Assembly (NCBI RefSeq): GCF_910592395.1
Contig: NC_088308.1
Coordinates: 15,393,501-15,457,500 of the forward strand
Origin: Lineus longissimus
Lineage: Eukaryota; Nemertea; Pilidiophora; Heteronemertea; Lineidae
Length of the DNA: 64,000 bases
Reading direction: 5' to 3'
Under the pieces are notes generated by a model. The model ran no database searches. It saw only the letters and a program-made list of their open reading frames with translations, and had not been told where the DNA came from. How positions within the stretch are numbered: position 1 is the first letter of the stretch; each line of letters starts with the position of its first letter. Positions 24,245 through 34,999 of the stretch are shown piece after piece. The translations under genes were made by a program, and so were the position numbers.

Positions 24245-25284
24245 AATGAAATGGCCAGGGCCATTGTGCTCACCTCATGTGGAGGAAAGATGGATAAAGA
24301 GCATGGTATTGTGTCATGTAGTGTTAGGTTTGATGTAGGTCCAAGCAATTACAATTTCCCCAAAATGGCCAATTTACAGTACATTCGACCTCTGTGACCT
24401 TGAAAAGCAGGTCAAATCAAAGAAGACCCTGGTGACACATTGAATGGTTGTTAGAATTAGATGTACCTATGATATAAAATTGGTGCCAATCGGGCAAGTC
24501 ATTACTAGGAATAATGGAATTTTGAAGAATTTAGGATTTGGCCCCCTCCCTGGAGGCCAAACGGCAAATCAGATCGCACCAAACTTCGGTACCTGAGATC
24601 ACCTGACCAAGGGGTACATGTGTACTTAATTTGTGATCAATAGTCATTGCAGTTAAGAAACGTGCCATAATTACGGCCTGACGGCGAATTTATGCCATTT
24701 GACCTCTGTGACCTTGACAAGAAGGTCAAATTAAAAACCTGTGTGACATATACTGTATGGTGGTTAGATGTACCCATGATATCAAATTGGTGGCAATCGG
24801 GCAAGAAGTTAAGGAATAATCACATTTTTAAGGTTTTTGGATTTTGCCCCCTGGTGGTCAAGTGGTGAATCATATTGGACCAAACTTCGGTCCCTGAGAT
24901 CAACTGACTAAGAGGTACATGTGTACCAAATTTGGTATCAATAGTCATTGCAGTTTAGAAACGTGCCATCGTTACATCCTAACGGCCAATTTACACCATT
25001 TGACCTCTGTGACCTTGAAAAGGAGGTAAAATCAAAAACCCGGAGGATATATGATGCACCTTTGCTAGAAGTACCTACCATATTTTTTTCAAAATTTCCC
25101 GACTACTATTAAGGGAGATATTGCATATTTTCACTTTTAACGTTTGGCCCCCTGGTGGCCAAACCATGAAACGAATCGGACTGAAACTTGGTCTCCAAGG
25201 TGTCATTACATAAGGGTACATGTGTACCAAGTTTCAACTCAATAGCTCTAACAGTTACGAAACGTGCCCTGCTAACGGACGACG

Positions 25285-25349
<65 letters not shown>

Positions 25350-25404
25350 ACGACGGACGCCACGGTATGGGATAAGCTCACCTCTGCTAAGAGGTGAGCT
25401 AAAA
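24245..25404 (+). mobile_element. Helentron-like element, plus-oriented member of a mirror pair
   Basis: It starts 'GAAATGGCCAGGGCCATTG' plus 'TGCTCACC' and ends at a (GAC)n microsatellite (about 25276-25355), then 'GATAAGCTCACCTCTG' and 'CTAAGAGGTGAGCTAAAAA'. Three to four core units carry 'TTTGACCTCTGTGACCTTG' and 'CCCCCTGGTGG'. Comparison with the left arm of the host fold-back gives the empty site and shows insertion into an A/T run with no clear target duplication. The runs of Arg and Ser/Pro codons in this area are only the translated microsatellite. Confidence 0.68.
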
Positions 25405-25721
25405 ACTACATCATTGCATTACTCCAAACCTCAACGGTATCATCGCTTGAAAAATCATTTCAGAATGTAATTACTGTAAGTTGTAGGCTGTAAATATGTA
25501 GTTTAAACGAAAGCACGTCACTACAATAACGAGGCATATATGCAGCCGGTCGGGATTAGTTTCGAGAGCAGGTGATATAATCCATATAAAGCCGGTATCG
25601 GGTCGTCATACCAAAATGCGTCAGAAAGACGCACCTACTGCAATGGAACACCAACCTCGGCCGTTGCAGAGTGACGCACCGTGTTTGTGGAACCCTCGGC
25701 ATTGGGCAGGTCTGTTTATGC

Positions 25722-26084
25722 AAAGTGAGGGGGAAGTGTCTTGTTTCACCGCTTTGTAGACAGCAACGAGAAATAAGATATTCTTTTAATAATTTTTATT
25801 GTCGACCATCATGACCAAGTGGGAATCCACACACTATTCGAACTAACATATGGGCAAAAAACATACCGGCCCGAACAGAAATAGTTACATATAAATTTTT
25901 AGATGGCAGCACCTTAAATTTAAAGGGACAATATAGTTAAACCATTACAGAAATATGGGGGGGGGGGGCGCTCAGCTGAATGCAGTTTGTGTTTGAATGT
26001 AGGGCACTTTATGTAAATAAACTGTCACAAAGCTGAGCTAAAAATGGTTTCCAAGATGGCCGGGTGCCAAATTTAAAAAGGAAA
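25722..26084. mobile_element. Intronic DNA with an 88-bp minimal element
   Basis: A G12 run at 25957-25968 is followed by CGCTCAGCTGAA, and only about 55 bases later by AAAGCTGAGCTAAAAA ending near 26044. These are the two termini of the GCTCAGCTGA family with almost the whole body missing. The rest of the stretch is featureless. Confidence 0.45.
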
Positions 26085-27808
26085 ATGCCAGGGGCCATTG
26101 TGCTCACCGTATAGATATTTGGAAAGGAATTCATTCTGGTTAAGAAACATGCTATGTACATGTCTTCAAAAACAGATTAGTTTTTAGAGGATTGTAATAG
26201 TGAGGGTCTCAAAATGACGCTAATGCTCTCCCCATACAACCAAACTGGGCAATTTAAACATCAATTAAGAAACTCTATCACCAGAAGACATTATGATATG
26301 CACATCTGTTTTTGGCCAAAAAACTGCCTGTCATGAGTGAGTGTGATGGTCATGAGGAGTACAAAGTGCCAAAATATTCCAATAGAGCTCACATAGATTG
26401 ATTTGCATATATACCACTAAACCCAACACACATAACTCCTCCCACCAACTTGCTGTGAGGTTTTGTCCCCACCTCACACCAACAAAATTGCTGGTAGACC
26501 TGATAGCTATACAAGTGGCATAAAGCTATGCAAATCATCGATGAATGGAAAAGTCATGTAATATGAATAACATGTCATTTCACCAAGCTCTTACATCGCC
26601 GTTCTTGGCCATGCTGGCTGTTAAGTCACCATACTTCAGGATTATCTAATAAAATTCCTGGAAAGGCCACAGATTTGTCATATGCTTTGACATATAAATT
26701 TATAGGCCTATGCCCATGTCTGTAAATTGGCCTTCCGAAACTGGTTCCTTTTAAAACCTCATGATTAAGCCCATCGGAAGAAATTGAAAAAGCTGCAAAT
26801 GAAGTCACCATTTACTCATAAACTATCTACATGTAGGTGAATTTTTTCGGCAAAATGCCAGCTTGCCCTAGCAATGATCCTTATTCATGCATTGATAAGG
26901 TTTTGGGCAGAGAAAAGTCAACAGGTTTGCTTATTCCTTGCACCAATAAATTATTTTGTTTCTCATAATTAGGAAGATTTGTCAACCTGAAAAACTGTTT
27001 CATTCATTCAATATTTGCTACTGACCCCAGATATATCTTTGATATAAGTTATCAAGCAGCATTCTTTATTTTATTTCATATTTTAGGTTTCGGACTTGTA
27101 AAATTCACCAGGCATCTCTGCCTCTTAAAGCCCATCCTTGACAGATACTCCAGTAATCACAGAAGGTGCTTTAATTGCTGAAATTGATGATAACATAGTC
27201 ACATGTTCTTTACAAAGGAAGCAGAGTAAAATTATAGCCTTGATTTTTGAAGAAATTGAAAACTGCTTTGTTGGTTCAATCATCCATAGTAGTAGAGTTG
27301 TCCAGATCATTTCACTCTGGTAGAAATTGGCAGATGTAATTTTCAGTGTTGTTTAAGATTTTACCAGAGATATAGGCGTACAAATCAAAGTAATCCACAT
27401 TACAGAGGAAAACAATTCAATCTTGAAGGAAAAATATAAATTTTGGCTGAGTTTGTCAGGATTTTGGCAGAATGAATACCCGAAGTTTATTGGCCACAGG
27501 CTGCGCAGTCATCCGACATGATAATTCTAACTGCTACTCTAGTTGTTGGGGACATTCAGTTTGGGACATTTAAGAGTTGATCAATCATTTGCCCTTCCAT
27601 CATATCCCGACCAGATCAATATGGCGTCAAACGCCTTTCAGCCGGGTGTTATTTGGTGTAAATTCACCCGCGTAAATCCGCCTTGCATGCGGGATATCCC
27701 TTCAAACATCATTTCATCATTCCTCCCAGCCATTGGGTTTGTTGTGGTACGGAACAGTTCTAGAACTGTTGAACTGTGCCGGCAAGATAAGAGTTGGGAC
27801 AGTTCTAA
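26085..27808. other. CLC intron segment, mostly unrecognised
   Basis: At 26087-26125 there is a truncated left end ('GCCAGGGGCCATTGTGCTCA'). Beyond it I see no supported gene. Small reading frames such as 27138-27323 (plus) and 27543-27839 (plus) lack family motifs and splice support. Confidence 0.4.
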
Positions 27809-29060
27809 CAAGAGGCCCAAGGGCCTGGCGCTCAGCTGAAATGGATAGGTGAAGGCACGGGCCAAGTGTGTGTCGGTACCGTTATTATGAGGCAACGTGA
27901 AGCTATAATGTCTAGCAAGCAGAAGTGCTGGTGCGAAAGACCTTCTTGCCATATCAGTGCATGCTGAAGTACTGAGTTGACGTCACCCTGCTATTATGAC
28001 GTAAAGTCATTTCTATTGCCGTTGCAGTAGTGGGGTGTGTGATGACGTCAAGGAGTTGTGTGGTGACGTCAAAGAGTGGAGTCCTTGTCTTCATGCAGCG
28101 TAGGTGGAACTAATAACATGCACATGGACACAAGGTACATAATTATTACAGTGTATTTGGTGAGGTGGGGCCTGGTGCTTTACAATGGTCAAATGAACCG
28201 ACTGTTGTCTGGACATTGATGAAGTGGATGCAGCCAAATGATTAGGACGGTCTTTTTTGTATGTGAAGAAAAGAAGATAAAGAGTTGGTTAACAAAATGA
28301 ACTTTATTGGTGCGGCAGATATTTGATGCCTTTCGGCAGATATTTGAAGCGCCTTGCGGCAGATATTTGTTGCCTTGCGGCAGATATTTGATAACGCTCT
28401 CCGGGAATGGAAAGCAGTAAAACGAGTAAGCACACCTTACTCTGAATGTGGGAACAGCAAGTGCTTTCCTGGACTTGAAATGTGCCAACGACTCCTCTTG
28501 CAATAACCAACAACAGTTAATCTGTAAAAAAAAAGAAGAGAAATTAACACCGACTGAATAAAAAAGGGTGACATAGACGGGGAAATGTACACCACCAGAT
28601 ACAGTATGTGCTTGATCAGGCATCGGTCAGATGATATCCTGAACAAGGCATCTATGGAAGCAAATCCAGAAAGAGACTTAACCTTCGAAGGGCACACTTA
28701 TTACTCAGTGAAAAGTCAGTCCTGTGGGCTGTTTTCCAATCCAAAATAAAAGTGTAACATCTTTAAATTAGTCTCACAGACTGAACCATAACACTCAACA
28801 GCCAACCGTGCCCACATGATGTGAGCCGAGAGCTGGGCTTAAAGATGAGCGAGTGGTGTACTACATTTTGAAAATTGTCTATCGTCTACGACATGTGACA
28901 GAACAGGATCTAGTGGACTTAATGATGAGGTACTATCAAATAAGGTGTCCATCAAATGAATCATGAGGACCTGTTGAGTTATACTCTAAGCCTGCTATCC
29001 TATAGGGCTAGGCTATCGTTTTTGTCTTTTTTACAGCCTACAGTACAGCCATGCACAGCG
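27809..29060 (+). mobile_element. Helentron-like copy, direct-repeat partner of 58803
   Basis: It starts 'CAAGAGGCCCAAGGGCC' and 'TGGCGCTCAGCTGAAATGG', and stays nearly identical to 58803-60030 for about 1.2 kb. A 21-23-bp minisatellite of four units (core GCGGCAGATATTTG) lies at about 28313-28395. The right terminus is not adjacent; it may be the one near 32686 because later elements sit in between. On the minus strand the copy carries an AATAAA next to the minisatellite and an acceptor-like tract near 28530, hinting at a captured transcript end, but no protein is recognisable. Confidence 0.6.
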
Positions 29061-29445
29061 CAGTGTACAGACAGTACAGGATTGCAAACCAAAAACATGA
29101 GCATTGCTGCGTAACGAAACTGCCGTGGAATTCAGACTACGATGTCATAATGTGACTTTTAAAATAATTGTTGTCACGGCCAATGACCAGACAGGGAGAA
29201 AACAAACGTAAATGGCGAGATTTGTTGCAAAATTGCCAACCACAACAACTCAGGGACCGTAGCCAAAATGGCCGACGGCAAATTCTCCGGTCGCTAGCGC
29301 AGTCCATAAACAAGCATCAATTTTACCAACTTTGGGTGCAAGCTTGGTCATCAAAGTTACAGAACTGTTAGAAATACATCTAAACAACATATATATACAG
29401 TTAAAAGTGCATAAAAATCCCGTTTCAACCTCCGGGCGCTACCTT

Positions 29446-29499
29446 TTTAGCTCACCTCTTAGCAGAGGTGAGCTTATCCCATACCGTGGCGTCCGTCGT

Positions 29500-29541
<42 letters not shown>

Positions 29542-30579
29542 TCCGTCGTCCGTTAGCAGGGCACGTTTCGTAACTGTTAGAGCTATTGAGTTGAAACTTG
29601 GTACACATGTACCCTTATGTAATGACACCTTGGAGACCAAGTTTCGGTCCGATTCGTTTCATGGTTTGGCCACCAGGGGGCCAAACGTTAAAAGTGAAAA
29701 TATGCAATATCTCCCTTAATAGTAGTCGGGAAATTTTGAAAAAAATATGGTAGGTACTTCTAGCAAAGGTGCATCATATATCCTCCGGGTTTTTGATTTG
29801 ACCTCCTTTTCAAGGTCACAGAGGTCAAATGGTGTAAATTGGCCGTTAGGATGTAACGATGGCACGTTTCTAAACTGCAATGACTATTGATCCCAAATTT
29901 GGTACACATTTACCCCTTAGTCAAGTAATCTCAGGGAAGTTTGGTCCAATATGATTCACCACTTGACCACCAGGGGGCAAAATCCAAAAACCTTAAAAAT
30001 GTGATTATTCCTTAACTTCTTGCCCGATTGCCACCAATTTGATATCATGGGTACATCTAACCACCATACAGTATATGTCACACAGGTTTTTAATTTGACC
30101 TTCTTGTCAAGGTCACAGAGGTCAAATGGCGTAAATTGGCCGTCGGGCCATAACTATGGCACGTTTCTTATCTGCAATGACTATTGATCACAAATTAAGG
30201 ACACATGTACCCCTTGGTCAGGTGGTCTCAGGTACCGAAGTTTGGTGCGATCTGATTTGCCGTTTGGCCTCCAGGGAGGGGGCCAAATCCTAAATTCTTC
30301 AAAATGCCATTATTCCTAGTATTACTTGCCCGATTGGCACCAATTTTATATCATAGGTACATCTAATTCTTACAACCATTCAATGTGTCACCCGGGTCTT
30401 CTTTGATTTGACCTACTTTTCAAGGTCACAGAGGTCGAATGTACTGTAAATTGGCCATTTTGGGGAAATTGTAATTGCTTGGACCTACATCAAACCTAAC
30501 ACTACATGACACAATACCATGCTCTTTATCCATCTTTCCTCCACATGAGGTGAGCACAATGGCCCTGGCCATTTCATTT
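29446..30579 (-). mobile_element. Helentron-like element, minus-oriented member of the mirror pair
   Basis: The reverse complement of 24245-25404 at very high visible identity: 'TTTTTAGCTCACCTCTTAGC' at 29445, the (GTC)n microsatellite at about 29495-29540, and 'GGTGAGCACAATGGCC' then 'CTGGCCATTTCATTT' at about 30549-30579. The microsatellite is shorter here than in the partner. Confidence 0.68.
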
Positions 30580-30603
30580 TCTCCGCCAGACTCCGGGCCC
30601 TAC

Positions 30604-31548
30604 CCAAGGAGGATACCGCGGTGACGTCACATCACGTGATCCCAACCCATATTAGTGATCGCTATGGCCAATCAGATTCAGTCTACTGACAGCACCAGCA
30701 CTGAACACATCTCCATGTCTCACTGTCTGGTGCGCTCCTGTACACAAAAACACCAATAGACATGAAATATTGCAATACCTAGTGTGGATTCTTCCTGTGT
30801 AAAATAAAATTTACAGAGCAGATTAACTTCCACGAATAAAAAAGACGTTTGGCGTGGCCAAAGTGCGGAAATAATGTCTCCGCTAAAATACACTACGAAA
30901 TACACTAGGCAATACACTACGCAATATACAGTAGAGATGCAGTTGAGTTTGTTATTGTTTTGACTTAGAAGCCCGCCCATATCATAATATATTCATGTAT
31001 TCATGAAGTATGAACTCATTTCTGTCCCATACAACTCTAAGAACAGTCAATTTCTCCTTAAATCATCACCGAAACCGCGATATCCGCAGGAAGATTTCGT
31101 TCTAGTGTCCGAAAATGCATGATCTTACAGGGGCGCTAACTCGACAAATAGAGGGGATCTATGGGGATCTATGCGAGTTTTAGGTATTACAGGTCTCGAA
31201 CTTGTAAAATCTGTAAACATGCCTCCACATCCCATTATGATAATGAAGAGATTGCCCCATATCTGGGAGACTGTTTTGAAACCATCGCTAATTTTGGAAG
31301 ATCGGTGCCGGCTATTTGGTTTAAAAAACCTTATTTTTCCCCATCAAAACAGCACTTTTCATTATTCAAATGATAGCTTATTGTCTGAAGACTTATTTCA
31401 TAGCAGAAAAGTACTAATAACTCTGACTTGATGCGAAAAATCTAACTTTTTTGATGACTTGATTTTCCCTTGGCCGTGGATCGAGTTTGTTTACAATATG
31501 CAGCGCCATCTTGGAAAAGCCGTGACGTCACCGCGGTATCCTCCTTGG
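30604..31548. mobile_element. 945-bp TIR element with 7-bp target duplication
   Basis: The first 27 bases (30604-30630) are the exact reverse complement of the last 27 (31522-31548). They begin CCAAGGAGGATACC and end at the palindrome GTGACGTCAC. The element is flanked by GCCCTAC at 30597-30603 and 31549-31555. There is no transposase frame, so it is non-autonomous. A 7-8-bp duplication points toward a hAT-like mover but does not settle the superfamily. Confidence 0.82.
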
Positions 31549-31555
31549 GCCCTAC

Positions 31556-32448
31556 CGGTCGTTATTTAGTGCGACCGCCACCAGAGTGTTTATCAAGATC
31601 TTTCGCCGTTTTAATTGCGCGTTTTAGGCAGATTAATCAATTATTACATGCATGCATTATATATCACCGAAATGATAATTGTGTAGGCTATTTGAAAATA
31701 AGTTCAGATATTATTTTCGATCTTTGAATTGAATTTAGGCGAGTGATTTTTGACACCCGGTCGACATATCAGGACTTGCAAAATTCACGCGAGATCGCTT
31801 GCATCATCGGCACGTTTGAAAACCGAATTTCACAAATTCCACAAATATTTATCACATACCATATGTATCACCACAAAGGTAACTCTCTAGACTATTTGAA
31901 ACCAAGTTCAGATACTTATTTTCACAAAAATTCGAAGCTATGCAAGCGATTTTTCAGTGGTAGAGATCGACGGAAACAAATTTCTCGCTCTAAAATGACA
32001 TGAGACGAGCACCAACTTTCGCTAATTTGTGCACAAAATTTCCGCAATATTATAAAAAACTATTGATAAATCTGAATTATATAGACTCTTTTCAGTAGAT
32101 AAACAAATTTCAGGTACATGGTCATGTTGATTAAAAGAGTATCAACCGATTGAACATGAGAAAGTTCACTCGCCTTCATTGAAGCAGCGACTACCGCCAT
32201 TTTTAAATGGTGGCATCTCTTCTATCGATCGGCCAATCAGCGGCACTGCTTGCAAAAAGTTGAGCCACCGCCAAATTTGAAATCGCCAAAATTCAGTCAA
32301 TGTGCCTGCAGCGCAAACTGGTGGTGAAAACTATATTAATTCCATTAAAAGTAAAAAATGAAAAAATATTTAAAAATATTCAGCCACATTTGAAAACAAT
32401 ATTTGCTCTGTGGACCGAGGTAAAAAGGGAAAGAAATCTAAACGCGAA
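31556..32448. other. Repeat body between TIR element and terminal block
   Basis: Two diverged copies of one block lie on the two sides of the 31.5-kb junction (around 31185-31430 and 31770-31990; both with 'GGACTTGCAAAATTCACGCG'-like or 'TCTCGAACTTGTAAAATC' starts and 'TTTGAAACCA' middles). No coding evidence. Confidence 0.35.
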
Positions 32449-32690
32449 ATGACCTCATTCTCTTAATACAGGTCGGATCGCGCTGATTTTTCGTTTTTTG
32501 AGTTCACCTTGGGCAACTCCTAATTTAGCACCGTCAACGAAGTGGCTAGGCCTTCCCGGTCAGAAATGTCCAATTTTGTCCACAGATGGGTCCCTGGATG
32601 GATGGATGGATTGCAGGACGGACACCATTTGAACAGCTATTCTACTAGCTCCGCTGACTTTGTCAGCTGAGCTAAAAATACAATAGAGGG
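32449..32690 (+). mobile_element. Right terminus of a Helentron-like element
   Basis: A 'TCGCGCTGATTTTTCG' block, a (GGAT)n tract at about 32596-32611, 'GGACGGACACCATTTGAACA' and 'TTTGTCAGCTGAGCTAAAAA' match the right end of the 9884-11552 element. It may be the far end of the element that starts at 27809, with two later insertions between. Confidence 0.6.
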
Positions 32691-33225
32691 AATGTTCTGT
32701 CACTGTTCCAACCAACATCACAATTCAATGGTTACCTGGACTGAAATGATTGCGGGATGACAGATAGATCATGGCCATGATCAATTATAAACTGACATTC
32801 TTGCAACAAAGGGGTGTCCACCAAATACTACATGCAGACACTATAAAGTTTTCACATTTTACTTGTAACCTTGTTGTTGAACTAATCAAAGTAGAATCTA
32901 TTTCTAAACACTGCGAGCTATTATTGCTAATTTCCATATTACTACCCACCCACTGGATTGGCCTGAGCTCAACCAGGGCAACACTCATTACTTATTCATG
33001 TGTGTGTACACTAGCGGCGCATAGGGGAATAAAAAAACACAACAGCACCATTGCCTCACAATTGGGCTTAGCTGTAAAAACAGCCGCACATACAATGTGA
33101 CAGTGTGATGAATTGTTTAACTGAGAGACGTAAATACCACTGTGCAGTAGAGAGCAAATGAAGCTCAGTGCTACAAGAATCGTCTGAATAGCTAGACTGG
33201 TCCCTGATCTACAGCTGCTGAAATA
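32691..33225. other. CLC intron segment, nothing recognised
   Basis: AT-rich. The reading frame at 32771-33100 (plus, 109 codons) has no motif I recognise and no splice or composition support. Confidence 0.35.
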
Positions 33226-33279
33226 AAGCCTATATTTCTGGTTTTTAAGTTAGAGATTTTTTGGAACTTATCTGTCTTT

Positions 33280-34450
33280 GGAGTAGTATATAAGTCAAAT
33301 CAAAGTCGGTATGACATGTGGTGTATCCTTGCTCAGATCAGACAGAAATTTGGTATCAGAGGTAATATGACGTAGCGAGTCATGTGTACCAAATTTCAAG
33401 TTCAAAGCTTTAGCGGTTAAAACATGTGTCATAGTTACACTCAAAGGGCCAAAATTAGATCAAATCAAAAACCGGTGAAAAAAATATGTGATGTATCCAC
33501 GGTGGATTGATATCTAATACATTTCCATATTAAGGAGATAAGGCGGGGAAAGTTAGTCACTTTGACTCTCGAATTGTGAAATTTGTGCAACAGTGTATGC
33601 AAAATCTCCTAAAAATATTCTGTATCGAGCTACTTACTCTGAAGTTACTCCTCATGTACATTTTTAATCACTGTTAATGACTATTTGTGCTCTGATTTGG
33701 AATACAATTGATACATGAGGAGTAACTTGAGAGTAAGTAGCTCGGTAAAGAAAAGTTGTTCGTGTTTTTGCAAGCAGTGTCTGCCTGTTGAAGTCGCTCA
33801 AATTTCATTATTCGAGAGTCAAGGCGGCTAACTTTCCCCATCATATCTCCTTGATATGGAAATGTATTAGATATCAATCCACTGTGATGTATCCTTGCTT
33901 GGAGTATCTACCACAAAAGATATCATTGAAAACAAGTCACTAATAAGCGAGATATTGCACTTTTTACTTATTTAGTTTTTGCCTCCTGGTGGCCCACTCC
34001 AGAATCAGATTGGACTGAAATTGGAAGGCAGAATATTCAATTTAGCTTTAGCAGTTAAGAAACATGCCATAGATACACTCAAACGGCCCATTTGCGCCAT
34101 TTGCTCTATGTGACCTTGAAAAGTAGGTCAGATCAAAAACATGTATGATATGCGATGTATCCTTGCTAGGAGAACCTACCATAAACATTTTATCGACAAC
34201 AAGCCACTTATAAGAGAGATATCACACTTTTTAGTTTTCCACTTCGGCCCTCTGGTGGCAGTATCAAGAATCAGATCACACCGAATTTCAGTATCATAGG
34301 TCACCTGTCTTTGGGGTCCTGTGTACAAAGCTTCAAGATCATGGCTCAAGCGGTTAAGAAACGTGCCACTGTTTTTGAAACAGGATACAGACGTCGACGG
34401 ACGACAGACACAGCAGTATTGTATAGACTCCCCTATAATGAGCCAAAAAG
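33280..34450 (+). mobile_element. Core-repeat Helentron-like fragment, interrupted
   Basis: About three core units ('TATGACATGTGGTGTATCC', 'CAAGTCACTAATAAGCGAG', 'GGCCCATTTGCGCCATTTG') end with GACGTCGACGGACGACAGAC, then 'TATAGACTCCCCTATAATGA' and GCCAAAAA near 34448. The left terminus is missing. A 387-bp fold-back element (33499-33885) lies inside one unit. Confidence 0.6.
33499..33885. mobile_element. 387-bp fold-back element with 9-bp target duplication
   Basis: The ends ACGGTGGATTGATATCTAAT (33499 on) and the reverse complement of the right edge (ending CCACTGT at 33885) match over about 90 bp with few differences. Direct repeats GATGTATCC flank it at 33490-33498 and 33886-33894. The site is a known point of the surrounding 300-bp core unit (TGATGTATCCTTGC), so the empty site is visible in other units. 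A 9-bp duplication with long inverted repeats suggests a Mutator-like mover. Confidence 0.78.
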
Positions 34451-34813
34451 GCATGTAAGGAAAGTCATTGTCATTGTGCAATTGATTTTTATCTTCTGCA
34501 ATTTCATGAAATTTTCAGTACAAATTTGCGAACACAGTGGGTATAGTGAGCGTCTAAGTCCTATTTTGGCATTTCCTAAGTCTGTTTAAAACCTGTTGGG
34601 AGCTCAGGGATATCATGTGTGCCACAGTGCTGGATGACTAGAGCCAAAAGAAGGGTCAGGTGAGCACACATAAAAGAAGCTGATGATCAATTTATTTCAT
34701 CTTGAAATTGCATGACAAACATGGAAATGACAATGAAAACCCATACTTCTCAAAACCTGCACAAAACTAATATGAATAAAGGTTATAACCACCTTAATTT
34801 TCATCATACTCAC

Positions 34814-34983
34814 TGCATTTGGGAACATTACTGTGAGCCCAATTCCTACGAGCCTCCCCCATGCAGCTCCGGTCAATAAACAAGGAATGAAGAGACCACT
34901 TGGGACCATCAGGCCATAAGTCCAACACGACAGCAGGAAATACGCCAGGAAGAACAGCACCAATGTCAATACATCATAAGATC
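34814..34983 (-). CDS. CLCN7-like: CLC-7-like antiporter, exon with GLFIPCLL filter region
   Basis: A 170-nt exon on the minus strand, with a CAG acceptor at 34986-34984 and a strong GTGAGT donor at 34813-34808. It starts with the last two bases of a Gly codon and encodes '[19 protein letters not shown]' continuing '[17 protein letters not shown]' and '[13 protein letters not shown]', ending 'MFPNA'. The GLFIP motif is one of the conserved chloride-pathway segments of CLC proteins; CWTYGL and GAAWGRL are typical of CLC-7. The protein exchanges chloride for protons in the lysosomal membrane. The upstream exon was not found in the adjacent 8 kb, so the preceding intron is also long. Confidence 0.94.
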
Positions 34984-34999
34984 CTGAAAATAAAATTCA

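Larger units (their letters stand above)
20973..25721. mobile_element. 4.7-kb fold-back element with long inverted arms
   Basis: The left arm (20973 to about 21480) and right arm (about 24062-24245 continuing at 25405-25721) are inverted complements over roughly 500 bp. Shared blocks include TTACAGCCTACAACTTACAG, GGCTGCATATATGCCT, GATGATACCGTTGAGGTTTG and TGATCATCCTGTTTCA-like sequence. The left edge GCATAAAAAGGCCTGCCCAA answers the right edge TTGGGCAGGTCTGTTTATGC. Two repeats are inserted later (about 21490-22305 and 24245-25404). The middle (22310-24060) holds no recognisable gene. Confidence 0.72.

Noticed and set aside
25109-25397. Arg-rich reading frames on both strands
   Set aside because: They translate the (GAC)n microsatellite of a Helentron-like element, not a protein gene; the mirrored copy at 29468-29719 behaves the same way.
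27138-27323. 61-codon frames on both strands at the same place
   Set aside because: Open on both strands by chance in AT-rich DNA; no motif.
28189-28697. 144-codon minus frame with repeated YLPQG/ICRKAS words
   Set aside because: The repeated peptide is the translation of the 21-23-bp minisatellite; no homology is visible. Kept only as a possible captured transcript end.
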